Source: Paenibacillus etheri
GTDB taxonomy: Bacteria; Bacillota; Bacilli; Paenibacillales; Paenibacillaceae
DNA length: 64,000 nt
Direction of reading: 5' to 3'
Assembly: GCF_001012825.1 (NCBI RefSeq)
Contig: NZ_LCZJ02000019.1
Coordinates: 359,140-423,139, forward strand
The notes under the pieces were generated by a model. It did no database searches. It was not told the DNA's origin and saw nothing but the letters and a program-made list of their open reading frames with translations. Shown piece after piece: positions 50,186 through 59,649 of the stretch (position 1 is its first letter; each line of letters starts with the position of its first letter). Made by a program: the position numbers and the translations under genes.

Positions 50186-50240
50186 AACAGGCTAAAGAAC
50201 GGCCTCCGTTATCCCAATGGAATTTGTTCTCTAGCCTGTT
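50186..50240 (-). terminator. Terminator of the cyd operon
   Basis: On the minus strand AACAGGCTAGAGAAC pairs with GTTCTTTAGCCTGTT (one G-U) and is followed by TTGCGATTTT, 44 bases past the cydC stop. Confidence 0.65.
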
Positions 50241-50283
50241 GCATAGTAAGATTGACAAAACACTCAGAGGATGTCTTGTTTTT

Positions 50284-52011
50284 TTACACTCCAACTTCTC
50301 CGATCATTTGCTGTTCGATTTTTTTCATCTCATAAAAATAGCCTTTTTGTCCCATCAGCTCCGAATAGGAACCCGTTTCGACTACCTTGCCTTGGTCCAT
50401 GACTACAATCCGGTCCATTTCTTCCAATCCGGTAAGCCGATGACAAATCAGGAGAAGCGTATCATTTGCCGCCTGTGCGTAAAGATGCTTCAAAACGTGA
50501 TGCTCTGTCACATAATCCAGCGATGAAGTTGGTTCGTCCAGAAGCCATACCCGTCCTTTGCGGAGCATCGCTCGTGCCAGAGCCAGCCGCTGCTTCTCTC
50601 CGTCTGACAGATTCTCCCCTTTTTCATACACTATATCGGTCAACGATGTATTGGGCAGCTGCATTTTAGCTAGCACATCCAACAATTGTTCGTCAGCATA
50701 ATCTTCTCCATTCAGCAGCAGGTTGTCCCGGATCGTTCCTCGGAAGAAATGACTTTGCTGAAATACCACATTAGCCGTTTGCCAAATGCTCGTCTCATCC
50801 AGTTCCTTCACCGAAATGCCGTTTAATCGTATATCGCCAGCCGTTGGTGTTCGCAGCTTGAGCAGCAATTCGATAATCGTTGATTTTCCTGACCCACTCG
50901 GCCCGACAATCGCCGTTTTGGAGCCAGGTAAAATGTGCAGGGACACATCCTTAAGCGCCGGTCTCCACTCCCCTTCATATTGAAACGTAACACCGGATAG
51001 TTCCATCGTAACGGCATGATCTAAAGACAATGCGCCGCCTGGCTGCGAAGACTCCTCATCTAAGTTCTGTACCGTTTCCGTCAGTCGTTTGGCTGCGTGT
51101 TCACTATCTTCTTTATACGCGGGTAATGTGGCCATAGCCGCTGCTTCTTCAAATACGGTTAGCGAAGCCATGACCAGCATGGCAAGAAATACGCCGGCAA
51201 GCGCTCCTTCCATAATTAAATAGGCGCCAAGCGCCAGCACTCCCCAGGAAATGAGAAACGTAACAAAAGTGTGCATCGATTGCCCGCGCAGTAAGTGCCC
51301 TGCTGCTCGTTTCTGCTCAACTGCCAATACAGAGGAAGCCTGCTGAAGCTGCTCCTCACGCTGTGCCAATTGCCCGTACACTTTTAAATCCCGGAAACCG
51401 TATAACACTTCGGTGACTTCCGTGGAAAGCTGCGCCCTCTGCTCACGAACGCGTCCATGTATTCTCCGCTGCCCGAGCAAAACAATTCCCGGTACAACGA
51501 ATGCTGTTATCAGCATACCTAGCAAAAACAGGACGGCAATCCAGAACGAAATAGCAGAAGTAAACAACACCGTAGCCAAAAACACCATGACGACCATGAT
51601 CGGGGGATAAGCGACGCGTAAAAAATAATTTTGCAAGCTTTCCACATCCCCAACGATCCGCGCAAGCAGATCCCCGCTTCGATTTTTGTTCAATATACCC
51701 GGCGTTAAAGGAATAAGCTTGGCAAAAAAGGATGTACGTAAACGGCTAAGCATGGAAAACGTCGCTCGATGAGAATACAAGCGTTCTCCATAACGACTCG
51801 CCGCCCGAAGGAGACCAAGCAGTTTGACCATCGAGGTGAGTACAATCAAAGTATAAAGTGGTGGCTCAAATACCGTTTGCGAAATTAGATATCCGCTCGT
51901 AGAAAAGAGTGCCACACCGGCTATGCCGGCAATAAATCCACCCAAAATTGAAAGAATGATATCCTTGCGTTCCTGAATCATCGCTTTTGACAGAACAGCC
52001 AGCTCATTCAT
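50284..52011 (-). CDS. cydC: Thiol reductant ABC exporter subunit CydC
   Basis: 575 aa: six-helix transmembrane domain (1 to about 320), then ATPase with Walker A GPSGSGKST, signature LSDGEKQR (Asp where LSGGE is usual) and Walker B VWLLDEPTSSLD, H-loop ICHRL. Heterodimer partner of CydD, exporting cysteine and glutathione for assembly of cytochrome bd. Overlaps cydD by 4 bases (ATGA). Confidence 0.92.
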   Translation of the reverse strand: MNELAVLSKAMIQERKDIILSILGGFIAGIAGVALFSTSGYLISQTVFEPPLYTLIVLTSMVKLLGLLRAASRYGERLYSHRATFSMLSRLRTSFFAKLIPLTPGILNKNRSGDLLARIVGDVESLQNYFLRVAYPPIMVVMVFLATVLFTSAISFWIAVLFLLGMLITAFVVPGIVLLGQRRIHGRVREQRAQLSTEVTEVLYGFRDLKVYGQLAQREEQLQQASSVLAVEQKRAAGHLLRGQSMHTFVTFLISWGVLALGAYLIMEGALAGVFLAMLVMASLTVFEEAAAMATLPAYKEDSEHAAKRLTETVQNLDEESSQPGGALSLDHAVTMELSGVTFQYEGEWRPALKDVSLHILPGSKTAIVGPSGSGKSTIIELLLKLRTPTAGDIRLNGISVKELDETSIWQTANVVFQQSHFFRGTIRDNLLLNGEDYADEQLLDVLAKMQLPNTSLTDIVYEKGENLSDGEKQRLALARAMLRKGRVWLLDEPTSSLDYVTEHHVLKHLYAQAANDTLLLICHRLTGLEEMDRIVVMDQGKVVETGSYSELMGQKGYFYEMKKIEQQMIGEVGV

Positions 52012-53840
52012 GAGGATACCCCCCCTTTCCGCTCTACATCAACCATCTCAGCATACTGAGGTAGGCGCTCCAGAAGCTCGTCATGTCGTCCGGAGTCCAC
52101 CAGCACTCCATTGTCCATAAACAAAATCTTATCGGCTTGTTGAATCGTATATAATCGGTGAGCCACCGTAATCATCGTAGCCGTTTTTGCCAGCTTGGCA
52201 ATGGAGCTTTGCAGTACCCGCTCGGTGTGCAAATCCAGTCCAACTGTGGGTTCATCAAACAAAATGATGGCAGGGCGCTTCAAAAAAGCGCGTGCCAAGG
52301 CAAGCCGTTGCTTTTCCCCACCAGACAGTCCTCTGCCTCCTTCACCAACAAAGGTATCAAAGCCATGCTCCAATTGGGCTGTAAGAGCTGCGAGTCCTGC
52401 TTCCTCCCCCGCCCGCTCAATTTCTGCCTTGGAGATGCTCCCGCGAGCACCAATCGCGATATTTTCAGAAAATGTACCTGCAAAAATATACGGATGCTGT
52501 GTAATGTAGCTAACATGTTCGAACCATGCTGTCTCATCGTATTGCGAGAGTGGGCTTTCATTCACCAGAACCGTTCCCGATGCAGGTTTCAGCAAACCGG
52601 CAATGAGATGGAGTAAAGTCGTTTTGCCGGAACCACTTTTACCTACAATCGCAATGTGTTCTCCCGGATTAAACTGGATCCGACCCGTCTTAAGCTCGAA
52701 TGAATCTGGAGCATATCGAAACCGAAGATGGTCAATTACGATGGATGGCGGCAAAGAAAGGTCTCCGGAATGGGCAATCTCTAATTTGCTTATCCTGTCG
52801 ACCCTATCCATGTTGTCAATCTCGTCGATTCCATCGGATGTTAATGCTCCTTCATTGCCATTTGCGTCCTTGCTCTCCCCTGTCGGTTCTTCGAGCATCT
52901 GCTCCACCTTACGAACCGCCCCCATACTTGTGCGACCACTGTGAAAGGCCGTTCCCGTATTCTTTAACAGGCTGTAAAATTCGGGAACGAGCAACAAAAC
53001 GAGAAAGGCGGTGTGGAAGGTCATCGATTTGAAAACGAGCAACTGGATGGCCAGTTCGAGAGCGACGATGCCAATGCTTAGCATCACGATCGATTCCAGC
53101 ATGAAGGTATTCGTAAACGCAATCTTCAAAATGCCCATCGTGGCATCTCGGTAACTCAGGCTACTGCGTTCAATCTTCTGTTGTTGACGGTGAGCCCGTC
53201 CAAATATTTTCAACGTCACCAGCCCTTGAAGAGAATCCAGAAACGTACCTGAAAACTCAGCCAGTTGCGCATATTTTTCTTCGGATTTGTTCTTCGTTTT
53301 CAGCCCTACCAAAATCATGAACAGCGGAATGAACGGAGCAGTAAACAATAGAATGAAACCTGTGTTGGCATGTTGGATAAATGTAACGACCAAAATCAGA
53401 ATTGGGATGATAGCAGCTTCCATCATTCGCGGCATGTACTGACTGAAATAACTATCAGCTTCATCCACAGCATCCAGAGCAATACTGACCTTCCCACCTG
53501 TCTGTCCACGAAGGGTTGAAGGCATGGAAGCATGGGTCAAGCTTTGCAGCACGGCTGCGCGCATATTTGTCTTGGCTGTCGCAGCCATATGCAAGCCAAC
53601 TTTACCGTTTCCATACGACAACAGTGTGCGTACAGCCATAACAGCCAGAAGAATGCCGAGCAACAGGATAACCGATGAAAATGAAGCTCTCTCCACAAAA
53701 ATCCGTTGGACTGCTTCAGCAAGCAGCCCAGCCTGACTTACAATAGCTGTGCCAAGCGCGAGCGAAATGAGCGCGAGGAGGGCCATATTTTTCCTTTGTG
53801 AAGACATTTGCTGAGAAATCAGACTGGATTTCCTATTCAC
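52008..53840 (-). CDS. cydD: Thiol reductant ABC exporter subunit CydD
   Basis: 610 aa. The transmembrane domain includes the CydD-specific FIPLFMILVGLKTKNKSEEK and FLDSLQGLVTLKIFGR. A linker of about 40 residues is rich in Asp and Gly. ATPase: Walker A GKSGSGKTT, signature LSGGEKQR, Walker B IILFDEPTVGLD, H-loop VAHRL. Starts 68 bases after cydB. Confidence 0.92.
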   Translation of the reverse strand: MNRKSSLISQQMSSQRKNMALLALISLALGTAIVSQAGLLAEAVQRIFVERASFSSVILLLGILLAVMAVRTLLSYGNGKVGLHMAATAKTNMRAAVLQSLTHASMPSTLRGQTGGKVSIALDAVDEADSYFSQYMPRMMEAAIIPILILVVTFIQHANTGFILLFTAPFIPLFMILVGLKTKNKSEEKYAQLAEFSGTFLDSLQGLVTLKIFGRAHRQQQKIERSSLSYRDATMGILKIAFTNTFMLESIVMLSIGIVALELAIQLLVFKSMTFHTAFLVLLLVPEFYSLLKNTGTAFHSGRTSMGAVRKVEQMLEEPTGESKDANGNEGALTSDGIDEIDNMDRVDRISKLEIAHSGDLSLPPSIVIDHLRFRYAPDSFELKTGRIQFNPGEHIAIVGKSGSGKTTLLHLIAGLLKPASGTVLVNESPLSQYDETAWFEHVSYITQHPYIFAGTFSENIAIGARGSISKAEIERAGEEAGLAALTAQLEHGFDTFVGEGGRGLSGGEKQRLALARAFLKRPAIILFDEPTVGLDLHTERVLQSSIAKLAKTATMITVAHRLYTIQQADKILFMDNGVLVDSGRHDELLERLPQYAEMVDVERKGGVSS

Positions 53841-53908
53841 AGATCACACCTCCTTTATCTATAGGCTTGTAGAGAAACCTCAAACACGCCGAAATGGATC
53901 AATCAGCT

Positions 53909-54925
53909 TTATTTTTTCCCTTTTACATAATCCGCATCAAACAGGAAGAGTTTGAAGACCAGAATAAGGGATGGGATCAGCAGGCACAGACCACCGATAA
54001 ACACAACAACTAACGCTAAGCCCATTGCTGGTGAAGTTGCACTGCTCTGAATCGTGATATATGGATCAAGAATATAAGGATATTGCCCAATCCCATAAGC
54101 GAAAAAGGCAGAGAAAAATTGCAACATGATGCATATGAAAGCTAATCCATAACGTCGTCCGTTATATAACAGCCACATCGCGGTCATGAAAAAAGCAATG
54201 GAAAGTGCCAGCAACCACCATAAATCCATCATATTTTGAAAATGCCGTTCATTATGCTGACCCAAATAGATAAATGCTGTCAGCGCGAGAATTATCGTCG
54301 GCGTGCTCCAAAACAGGGCGTAGTTCCGCATCAGCTTCAACGCGGAATGATCCTCTGCCCGAGAAGCGTAAAATGTCAGAAATGAGCCACTAATGAACAA
54401 AACGGACACGATTGCCAGTCCAACGATGCTCCATGATAACGGATTGGTAAACAGCGCCCAGTAATCCAGAGAAACCGTCTCACCCTGCTCCACAATAAAG
54501 CCGCCTTCAGACAAAGTTAGCGCCACTGACAACGAAGCTGGAATAAGCAAACCTGTAGCTCCGTACAAAAATAGATATACTATGTTTTTCTTGGAACCGT
54601 AATTTTCAAAAGCATAGAACGAACCGCGAATGGCAAGAAGAACAACTGCAATGCTTCCTGGAACAAGCAGCGCGGAGCCATAATAATAGGCTGTGTCTGG
54701 AAAAAATCCGACGATGCCAATGTAGAAAAAGATAAAAAATACATTTGTGATCTCCCAAACGGGTGATAAATAACGGGAAATCAGACGATTAATGAGATGA
54801 TCCTGCTTCGTCAAACGTGCATAAAAGGCGAAGAAACCCGCTCCAAAATCAATGGAAGCTATAATTAAATAGCCGTACAAAAACAGCCAGAGCACCGAGA
54901 TGCCAATTAATTCGTAACTCATCAT
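53909..54925 (-). CDS. cydB: Cytochrome bd ubiquinol/menaquinol oxidase subunit II
   Basis: 338 aa, about eight or nine membrane helices. IDFGAGFFAFYARL near residue 26 is the CydB signature. Starts within the cydA stop (ATGA overlap). Completes the bd oxidase with CydA. Confidence 0.95.
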   Translation of the reverse strand: MMSYELIGISVLWLFLYGYLIIASIDFGAGFFAFYARLTKQDHLINRLISRYLSPVWEITNVFFIFFYIGIVGFFPDTAYYYGSALLVPGSIAVVLLAIRGSFYAFENYGSKKNIVYLFLYGATGLLIPASLSVALTLSEGGFIVEQGETVSLDYWALFTNPLSWSIVGLAIVSVLFISGSFLTFYASRAEDHSALKLMRNYALFWSTPTIILALTAFIYLGQHNERHFQNMMDLWWLLALSIAFFMTAMWLLYNGRRYGLAFICIMLQFFSAFFAYGIGQYPYILDPYITIQSSATSPAMGLALVVVFIGGLCLLIPSLILVFKLFLFDADYVKGKK

Positions 54926-56283
54926 GCAGTGCCCCCCTTATCCGTAGATTGATTAGGATGATCCTTCATCCATTTCTCCATCTCAACTTCTGCCGGATTA
55001 TTGTTGAACAAGCGTCTTAGCACGATTACACACATACTGCCGAGTACGATGTACAAGAGCAATAAGGCGAAGAATATAATTCTTACATTCGGTGAAGATG
55101 TGGCAGCCTCCTCAACACGCATATATCCACGGATAATCCACGGCTGTCGCCCAACTTCTGCATAAAACCAGCCCAGCTCAACAGCCAGAAAAGCGAGCGG
55201 TGCGATCAATGCGAGGATGCTTAACATCCATTTATTTAGCGCATTGCGCTTTTTGAACACAAACAAAAAATATAGGACCGAAATTGCGAGCAGAGCAAAT
55301 CCGATTCCAACCATTAAATCAAACAGGTAATGAACGAGAAGCGGTGGCCATTCTTCCTTGGGGAATTCCTCGAGCCCCGTTACCTCTGCATTAAAGTCTC
55401 CAAAGGCTAGGAAGCTGAGCAGCTTAGGCAAATGAAGTGCCCCTAGAACTTCATGCTCTGCATTCAACCATCCCATTAAAACCAAATCCACACCGCTACC
55501 TGTCTCAAAATGCCACTCTGCCGCTGCAAGCTTCTCCGGCTGATGCTCAGCCAAAAACTTGGCGGACACATCTCCGGCTAACGTGTTCAGCAAGCCGAAC
55601 AGCAAAACAACCGCCATCATGAGATTCAAGGATTTTTTGTGGTATGTGGACACCCCTTTTCTCAGCATTGCAAAGGCTGCAATCCCGGCTAGCAAGGCAG
55701 CGCCTGTCAAATAGGCCGAGCTTAATACATGGAACACCTTGGAGAACGTCGCCGTATTCAGCATCGCTTGCACCGGATCAATAGCTGTGAATTGGCCTGC
55801 TTCCATGACAAAGCCTCCAGGCTGGTTCATGAATCCGTTTACCGTCGTAATAAAAACCGCAGACATGCCTGCCCCGGCGACAATCGGAATCGTCAACAGC
55901 CAATGGATATACGGATTTTTGAACCGATCCCACGTATACAAATAAATGCCCAGGAAGATGGCCTCAAAAAAGAACGCGAACACTTCCATGAATAACGGAA
56001 GTGCAATGACATTCCCAGCCATTTTCATAAAATTCGGCCACACCAAGGCCAGTTGTAGTGAAATCGCTGTTCCGGTCACGACACCAACCGCTACAGAAAT
56101 AACAAATCCTCGAGACCATCTCTTCGCCATAAGTGTATAATGTGGATCCTTCTTGCGGATCCCGATGAACTCTGCAATAGCGATCATCAGCGGTATACCG
56201 ACGCCAATCGTCGCAAAAATAACGTGGAACCCGAGAGTCAAGCCTGTCACCAGCCTGCTCCATAGCACCGTATCAATTGCCAT
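54922..56283 (-). CDS. cydA: Cytochrome bd oxidase subunit I
   Basis: 453 aa. Haem ligands visible: the N-terminal His in RLVTGLTLGFHVIFATIGVG, which would hold haem b595 or d, a central His in FHVLSSAYLTGA, and ELGWFYAEVGRQPW, the conserved GWxxxExGRQPW segment near the quinol site. The Q-loop is short, as in Gram-positive enzymes. First gene of cydABDC. GGGAGC precedes the ATG. Confidence 0.95.
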   Translation of the reverse strand: MAIDTVLWSRLVTGLTLGFHVIFATIGVGIPLMIAIAEFIGIRKKDPHYTLMAKRWSRGFVISVAVGVVTGTAISLQLALVWPNFMKMAGNVIALPLFMEVFAFFFEAIFLGIYLYTWDRFKNPYIHWLLTIPIVAGAGMSAVFITTVNGFMNQPGGFVMEAGQFTAIDPVQAMLNTATFSKVFHVLSSAYLTGAALLAGIAAFAMLRKGVSTYHKKSLNLMMAVVLLFGLLNTLAGDVSAKFLAEHQPEKLAAAEWHFETGSGVDLVLMGWLNAEHEVLGALHLPKLLSFLAFGDFNAEVTGLEEFPKEEWPPLLVHYLFDLMVGIGFALLAISVLYFLFVFKKRNALNKWMLSILALIAPLAFLAVELGWFYAEVGRQPWIIRGYMRVEEAATSSPNVRIIFFALLLLYIVLGSMCVIVLRRLFNNNPAEVEMEKWMKDHPNQSTDKGGTA

Positions 56284-56448
56284 TCTTTACTGCTCCCTTC
56301 AAACTCTGTTCATTTTTCGTCATAAATTGATACTTATGATTAGACCTGCTAACTGTTGGGCTGCGTTTAATATCAGGTTTAGCAAGGCTCAGCGACATCG
56401 TTGCCTGTTCGTTTTAGTATGACGTTTCTCGATCTTTGCTATGTAAAA

Positions 56449-56466
56449 AAGAGAAAATTTTCACAA
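56449..56466. promoter_or_regulatory. Probable Rex (NADH-sensing repressor) operator upstream of cydA
   Basis: On the minus strand TTGTGAAAATTTTCTCTT. The left half TTGTGAA and the AT core match the Rex consensus TTGTGAANNNNTTCACAA; the right half is imperfect. It lies 166 bases before cydA, and Rex control of cyd is established in Bacillus. Confidence 0.6.
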
Positions 56467-56713
56467 ATCAAGAGTTGGCGAGCCTGTTTTTACCTGATAC
56501 AGAAGCAGTTAAATTAATATAGTGACCCAATAATTAAAATTATCATATCTTAATTTTTTAGTAATTCAATCGCTGACATCTCTTCTTCCCTAAACGTTCA
56601 AGAAAGGGACAAATCTTTCTAACAACTCGGTGAATAACACAAAAAGCACCCGAAGGAGCTATTGATTCATTAGCTTATATGTGGTGTCACAAGATATACC
56701 CCCTTATGCAACA

Positions 56714-56745
56714 AAAAAACACTGACTCAAATCATCAGTGTTTTT
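56714..56745 (-). terminator. Terminator of the GNAT gene
   Basis: AAAACACTGA / TCAGTGTTTT with flanking A and T runs, 38 bases after the GNAT gene stop. Could also act on plus-strand transcripts. Confidence 0.75.
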
Positions 56746-56782
56746 GAATTAATTATCGTATTGATGGCCGATGTCATCTTCG

Positions 56783-57634
56783 TCATGACAAATCTTTCTC
56801 CATTTCATATTGCTCGATATATACGTCAAGACCAACGCTTTGAAGGAAACGTATAGAATTTGTATCTCTTTTGTCTACATTATTGACGGTGATGATGGAA
56901 TGTCTCTTTCCAATCCAATGAAATAAGGAACGTCCAAATCCCCTGTTTCTTTTTTCTTGCAAAATACCGAACTGCAGAACTGCTCCAGTGGCCGATTTTA
57001 TTACCGCGTATCCACAAATCTTATTCTCTTCCCTTATCGTGACCACATCGTATAAATGCGGGTTTCGTAAAATTGCATGAACAGATTGTTCCCAAGAAGG
57101 TTCAAAATTCCAATAAGAATGTACCGCTGTCCAATCGAATTCTTCCAGTCTAACCGTAGTAATAAATGTATGTTTATGATCGGCCGGAAGGGTTACATCA
57201 ATACGCCCCTTGAAACAAACCAATTCTCTTTGGATTTGAAATCCTATGGCGCTATACGCTTTTATAGCTTTATCATTGCTTTGGATCACTTCAAGCAAAC
57301 ATTTTTGAATATGATGCTCTTTAAGGATGGGAAAAGCATGACGATAAATTTGTTCGACTAGCCGTCTCCTTCTATATAAAGGAACGACTCCTGTACCGGT
57401 ATTAAATGCAGTTCTTTCGCCGTTACGGTCACCGATACCATGCATAACAAATGCAACCTGCTTATCTTGATCAAAAGCACCAAACGACATCTGATAATTA
57501 ACTCCCGCACCTGCAAATTTATCAGCTAAATGCTCCGCAGAAACTTGAAATGGAATTACATAATCTGAGAAGGCTTCGTTAAAGCAATTTGTAAACTCTT
57601 GTAATTCAAGATCCTCAACACTTTTGATCAACAT
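56783..57634 (-). CDS. GNAT-family N-acetyltransferase (two-domain)
   Basis: 283 aa. The first GNAT half contains GTGVVPLYRRRRLVEQIYRH, with the R/Q-x-x-G/R-like acetyl-CoA loop, and LEVIQSNDKAIKAYSAIGFQ. The second half has QFGILQEKRNRGFGRSLFHW and NVDKRDTNSIRFLQSVGLD. Tandem GNAT proteins of this type modify small molecules or proteins; acceptor unknown. Its terminator is clear; it stands as a single gene. Confidence 0.85.
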   Translation of the reverse strand: MLIKSVEDLELQEFTNCFNEAFSDYVIPFQVSAEHLADKFAGAGVNYQMSFGAFDQDKQVAFVMHGIGDRNGERTAFNTGTGVVPLYRRRRLVEQIYRHAFPILKEHHIQKCLLEVIQSNDKAIKAYSAIGFQIQRELVCFKGRIDVTLPADHKHTFITTVRLEEFDWTAVHSYWNFEPSWEQSVHAILRNPHLYDVVTIREENKICGYAVIKSATGAVLQFGILQEKRNRGFGRSLFHWIGKRHSIITVNNVDKRDTNSIRFLQSVGLDVYIEQYEMEKDLS

Positions 57635-57695
57635 GTAGTTTTTACTCCTTTTCTTTTAGTACTATGTTCTTAATCATCAGCCAATTTCCAATTTA

Positions 57696-59543
57696 TCATT
57701 TAGTACGACCATAGAAAAAAGAATACCCATCTGATTTCCCAAGCTTAGTTGTCTCCGTTCCGTCCACCAGCTTGACCGCCTTCAGCAACGATACAATTTG
57801 CGTATGCATTAGCTTTGCATCAAATTTGTCCATCTCTCTGTTGTCACTATCCACGAGCAGATAGTCGGGCATTGGAATGAAACCAATCACCGGTATCCCT
57901 GCTTCAAGTAAGGGCTGACTCTCTCCAAACTCAAACTTGTTATGTCCACGCAATAATACAGTACGCGTGCCGTCTGTCTTTTCAATAGCCTTCAGCCAAA
58001 TGGCTGCCATCATTTCATTGCCCGCATAAGTATATTCTGTACTTATTTGTCCAGTTGGTCCATAGTGCCCAGTATCATCGTCCTTCCACTCCATGCTGCC
58101 TAAATGCTCAACCGTAATTCCAGCTACAGCTTTTATATGTTCGTTCTCGCCATCCCAGAGCTCTCGATGCCCCTCCATCCAAGTGGAAGTCGCTTGAGAG
58201 GACCCTTTGAAAACCGGTAATCTAAAATGCCCTGTCACAAAAGCGAAAATCATCGTACGTTCCGGCTGCTCCTGCTGCAAGTAACGAATCATGGACAGCA
58301 TGCCCACAGCGCCATTCTCCTCCACCACATTTATCCCATCCGTATGGGTATTTACGATAATCGCTTCGTCTTTATTTTTACCGTCAATTTTCACATAAAA
58401 GGATTCTGTTGGGGCATTTTTTTGTATTTCCGCATCTAAAATAACCGTACCTTCTTTATGCGCCTGAGCTGCACTTATCACCTTTTGCCCTTCCGTTTCA
58501 TTGACCCAGATCGCAGGGATTCCAGCATAATCGGTAGTAAAAGGCACATATTGCTTTTCAACCTTATCATCAGATACCCCTTTCCAGACTACAACAACAG
58601 CTTTCACGCCCATTTCCTTCGCTTGCTCCAATTTAGCCTCTTTTAAAGCTGTAGTGAGGACTAGATCGCCTTCATTTGGGGCAATCTGGCTTTCCTTAGG
58701 AGATGAATCCCGCATGTTCATAACGATCCCAATTGGAAAATTTCTAAAATTCTCAATTTCAATGACAGCAATTTTTCCGCTGGCCTGGTCATACTCACTA
58801 CGCTTCGTATATACCAGCTCCCCTGTTACCCCTTTTTCGTCAGTTTCCCCGGAATAAGGAAAAGCTGAAGAGACATGAATTGACTGCTGATCAATCATTA
58901 AAGAGCTGCTCTTTTCTTCCCATCGGTCAAAAGTATAGCGATCGCGATATACTTGCAGCCCCATATCCGTTGCCTGCTGCTCCAGCCATTTTATAAATTG
59001 ATTGTGACCCTCTGAGCCGGTTGTACGGCTTCCAAAAGAATTCATCACTTCAATATCCTTCAGCATCACTGCTGCAGAATCCAATTTACGTTCATCGATC
59101 GTCACAGCCGCATCAGCTGCTAATGCCACAGGTGTTGTAATAGGTTTTGCATAGATTCCAATTCCCCAAAATGCAGTAACGATAAGAGCAGCAATGCTGA
59201 ATAACACTTTACGAACCACTAGAAACGGAGTGACTCTTCTGCTCCCCTTTTGCCCAAAGAGTCCTCTCCATATGCCCGCTACGATCAGCAGCAGGATAGA
59301 GAGCGCAAGCAGCCAAAATTCTCTTGTTAGTAAGAATAGCCCTTCTGCCACCATCGCACTAATAAATACCACATGTACCTTCTCACGCTTCTTTAAAAGC
59401 AAAAAAGAGATGCCTAATTCTGCTAACAAAAAGATAATGGCGATTATCGAGATTACCGTTTCTTTGCCGATGAATACCGTAGTACAGAGTGCTAGGATCA
59501 AAAGCAGCACCGCTGACAATCGTCTATATAAGTTTCCTAACAT
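57696..59543 (-). CDS. Membrane-anchored M28-like peptidase with non-canonical active site
   Basis: 615 aa. Four or five membrane helices lie in the first 140 residues. An extracytoplasmic part with a PA-like insert follows (about 230-370), then an M28-like fold. VNTHTDGINVVEENGAVGML aligns with the canonical H-x-D ... DDNASG, but the bridging Asp pair reads Glu-Glu. The usual EE dyad region reads FAFVTGHFRLP, so the catalytic Glu is replaced. A late His is in LLRGHNKFEFGES. Activity is doubtful. GGGAGG precedes the ATG. Divergent from the TetR gene across a perfect palindrome, so probably its target. Confidence 0.7.
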   Translation of the reverse strand: MLGNLYRRLSAVLLLILALCTTVFIGKETVISIIAIIFLLAELGISFLLLKKREKVHVVFISAMVAEGLFLLTREFWLLALSILLLIVAGIWRGLFGQKGSRRVTPFLVVRKVLFSIAALIVTAFWGIGIYAKPITTPVALAADAAVTIDERKLDSAAVMLKDIEVMNSFGSRTTGSEGHNQFIKWLEQQATDMGLQVYRDRYTFDRWEEKSSSLMIDQQSIHVSSAFPYSGETDEKGVTGELVYTKRSEYDQASGKIAVIEIENFRNFPIGIVMNMRDSSPKESQIAPNEGDLVLTTALKEAKLEQAKEMGVKAVVVVWKGVSDDKVEKQYVPFTTDYAGIPAIWVNETEGQKVISAAQAHKEGTVILDAEIQKNAPTESFYVKIDGKNKDEAIIVNTHTDGINVVEENGAVGMLSMIRYLQQEQPERTMIFAFVTGHFRLPVFKGSSQATSTWMEGHRELWDGENEHIKAVAGITVEHLGSMEWKDDDTGHYGPTGQISTEYTYAGNEMMAAIWLKAIEKTDGTRTVLLRGHNKFEFGESQPLLEAGIPVIGFIPMPDYLLVDSDNREMDKFDAKLMHTQIVSLLKAVKLVDGTETTKLGKSDGYSFFYGRTK

Positions 59544-59572
59544 GACGCCCTCCCATTTGACTAACTACTATT

Positions 59573-59601
59573 TTGACATTACATTTGTAATGCCTTATGG
59601 T
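59573..59601 (+). promoter_or_regulatory. Divergent promoter with palindromic TetR-type operator
   Basis: -35 TTGACA (59573-59578), 17-base spacer, -10 TATGGT (59596-59601) for the TetR gene. Inside it lies the perfect palindrome CATTACA-TT-TGTAATG (59577-59592). Position over the promoter fits autorepression. Confidence 0.65.
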
Positions 59602-59649
59602 ATTAGCATATTGAAAAGACTCATGAAAAACAATAAAACGAACACCAGA

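Larger units (their letters stand above)
56284..56782. other. cyd promoter region and spacer
   Basis: No gene seen in these 499 bases. Holds the probable Rex site (56449-56466), long AT-rich stretches at 56500-56560, and the GNAT gene terminator (56714-56745). Confidence 0.5.
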
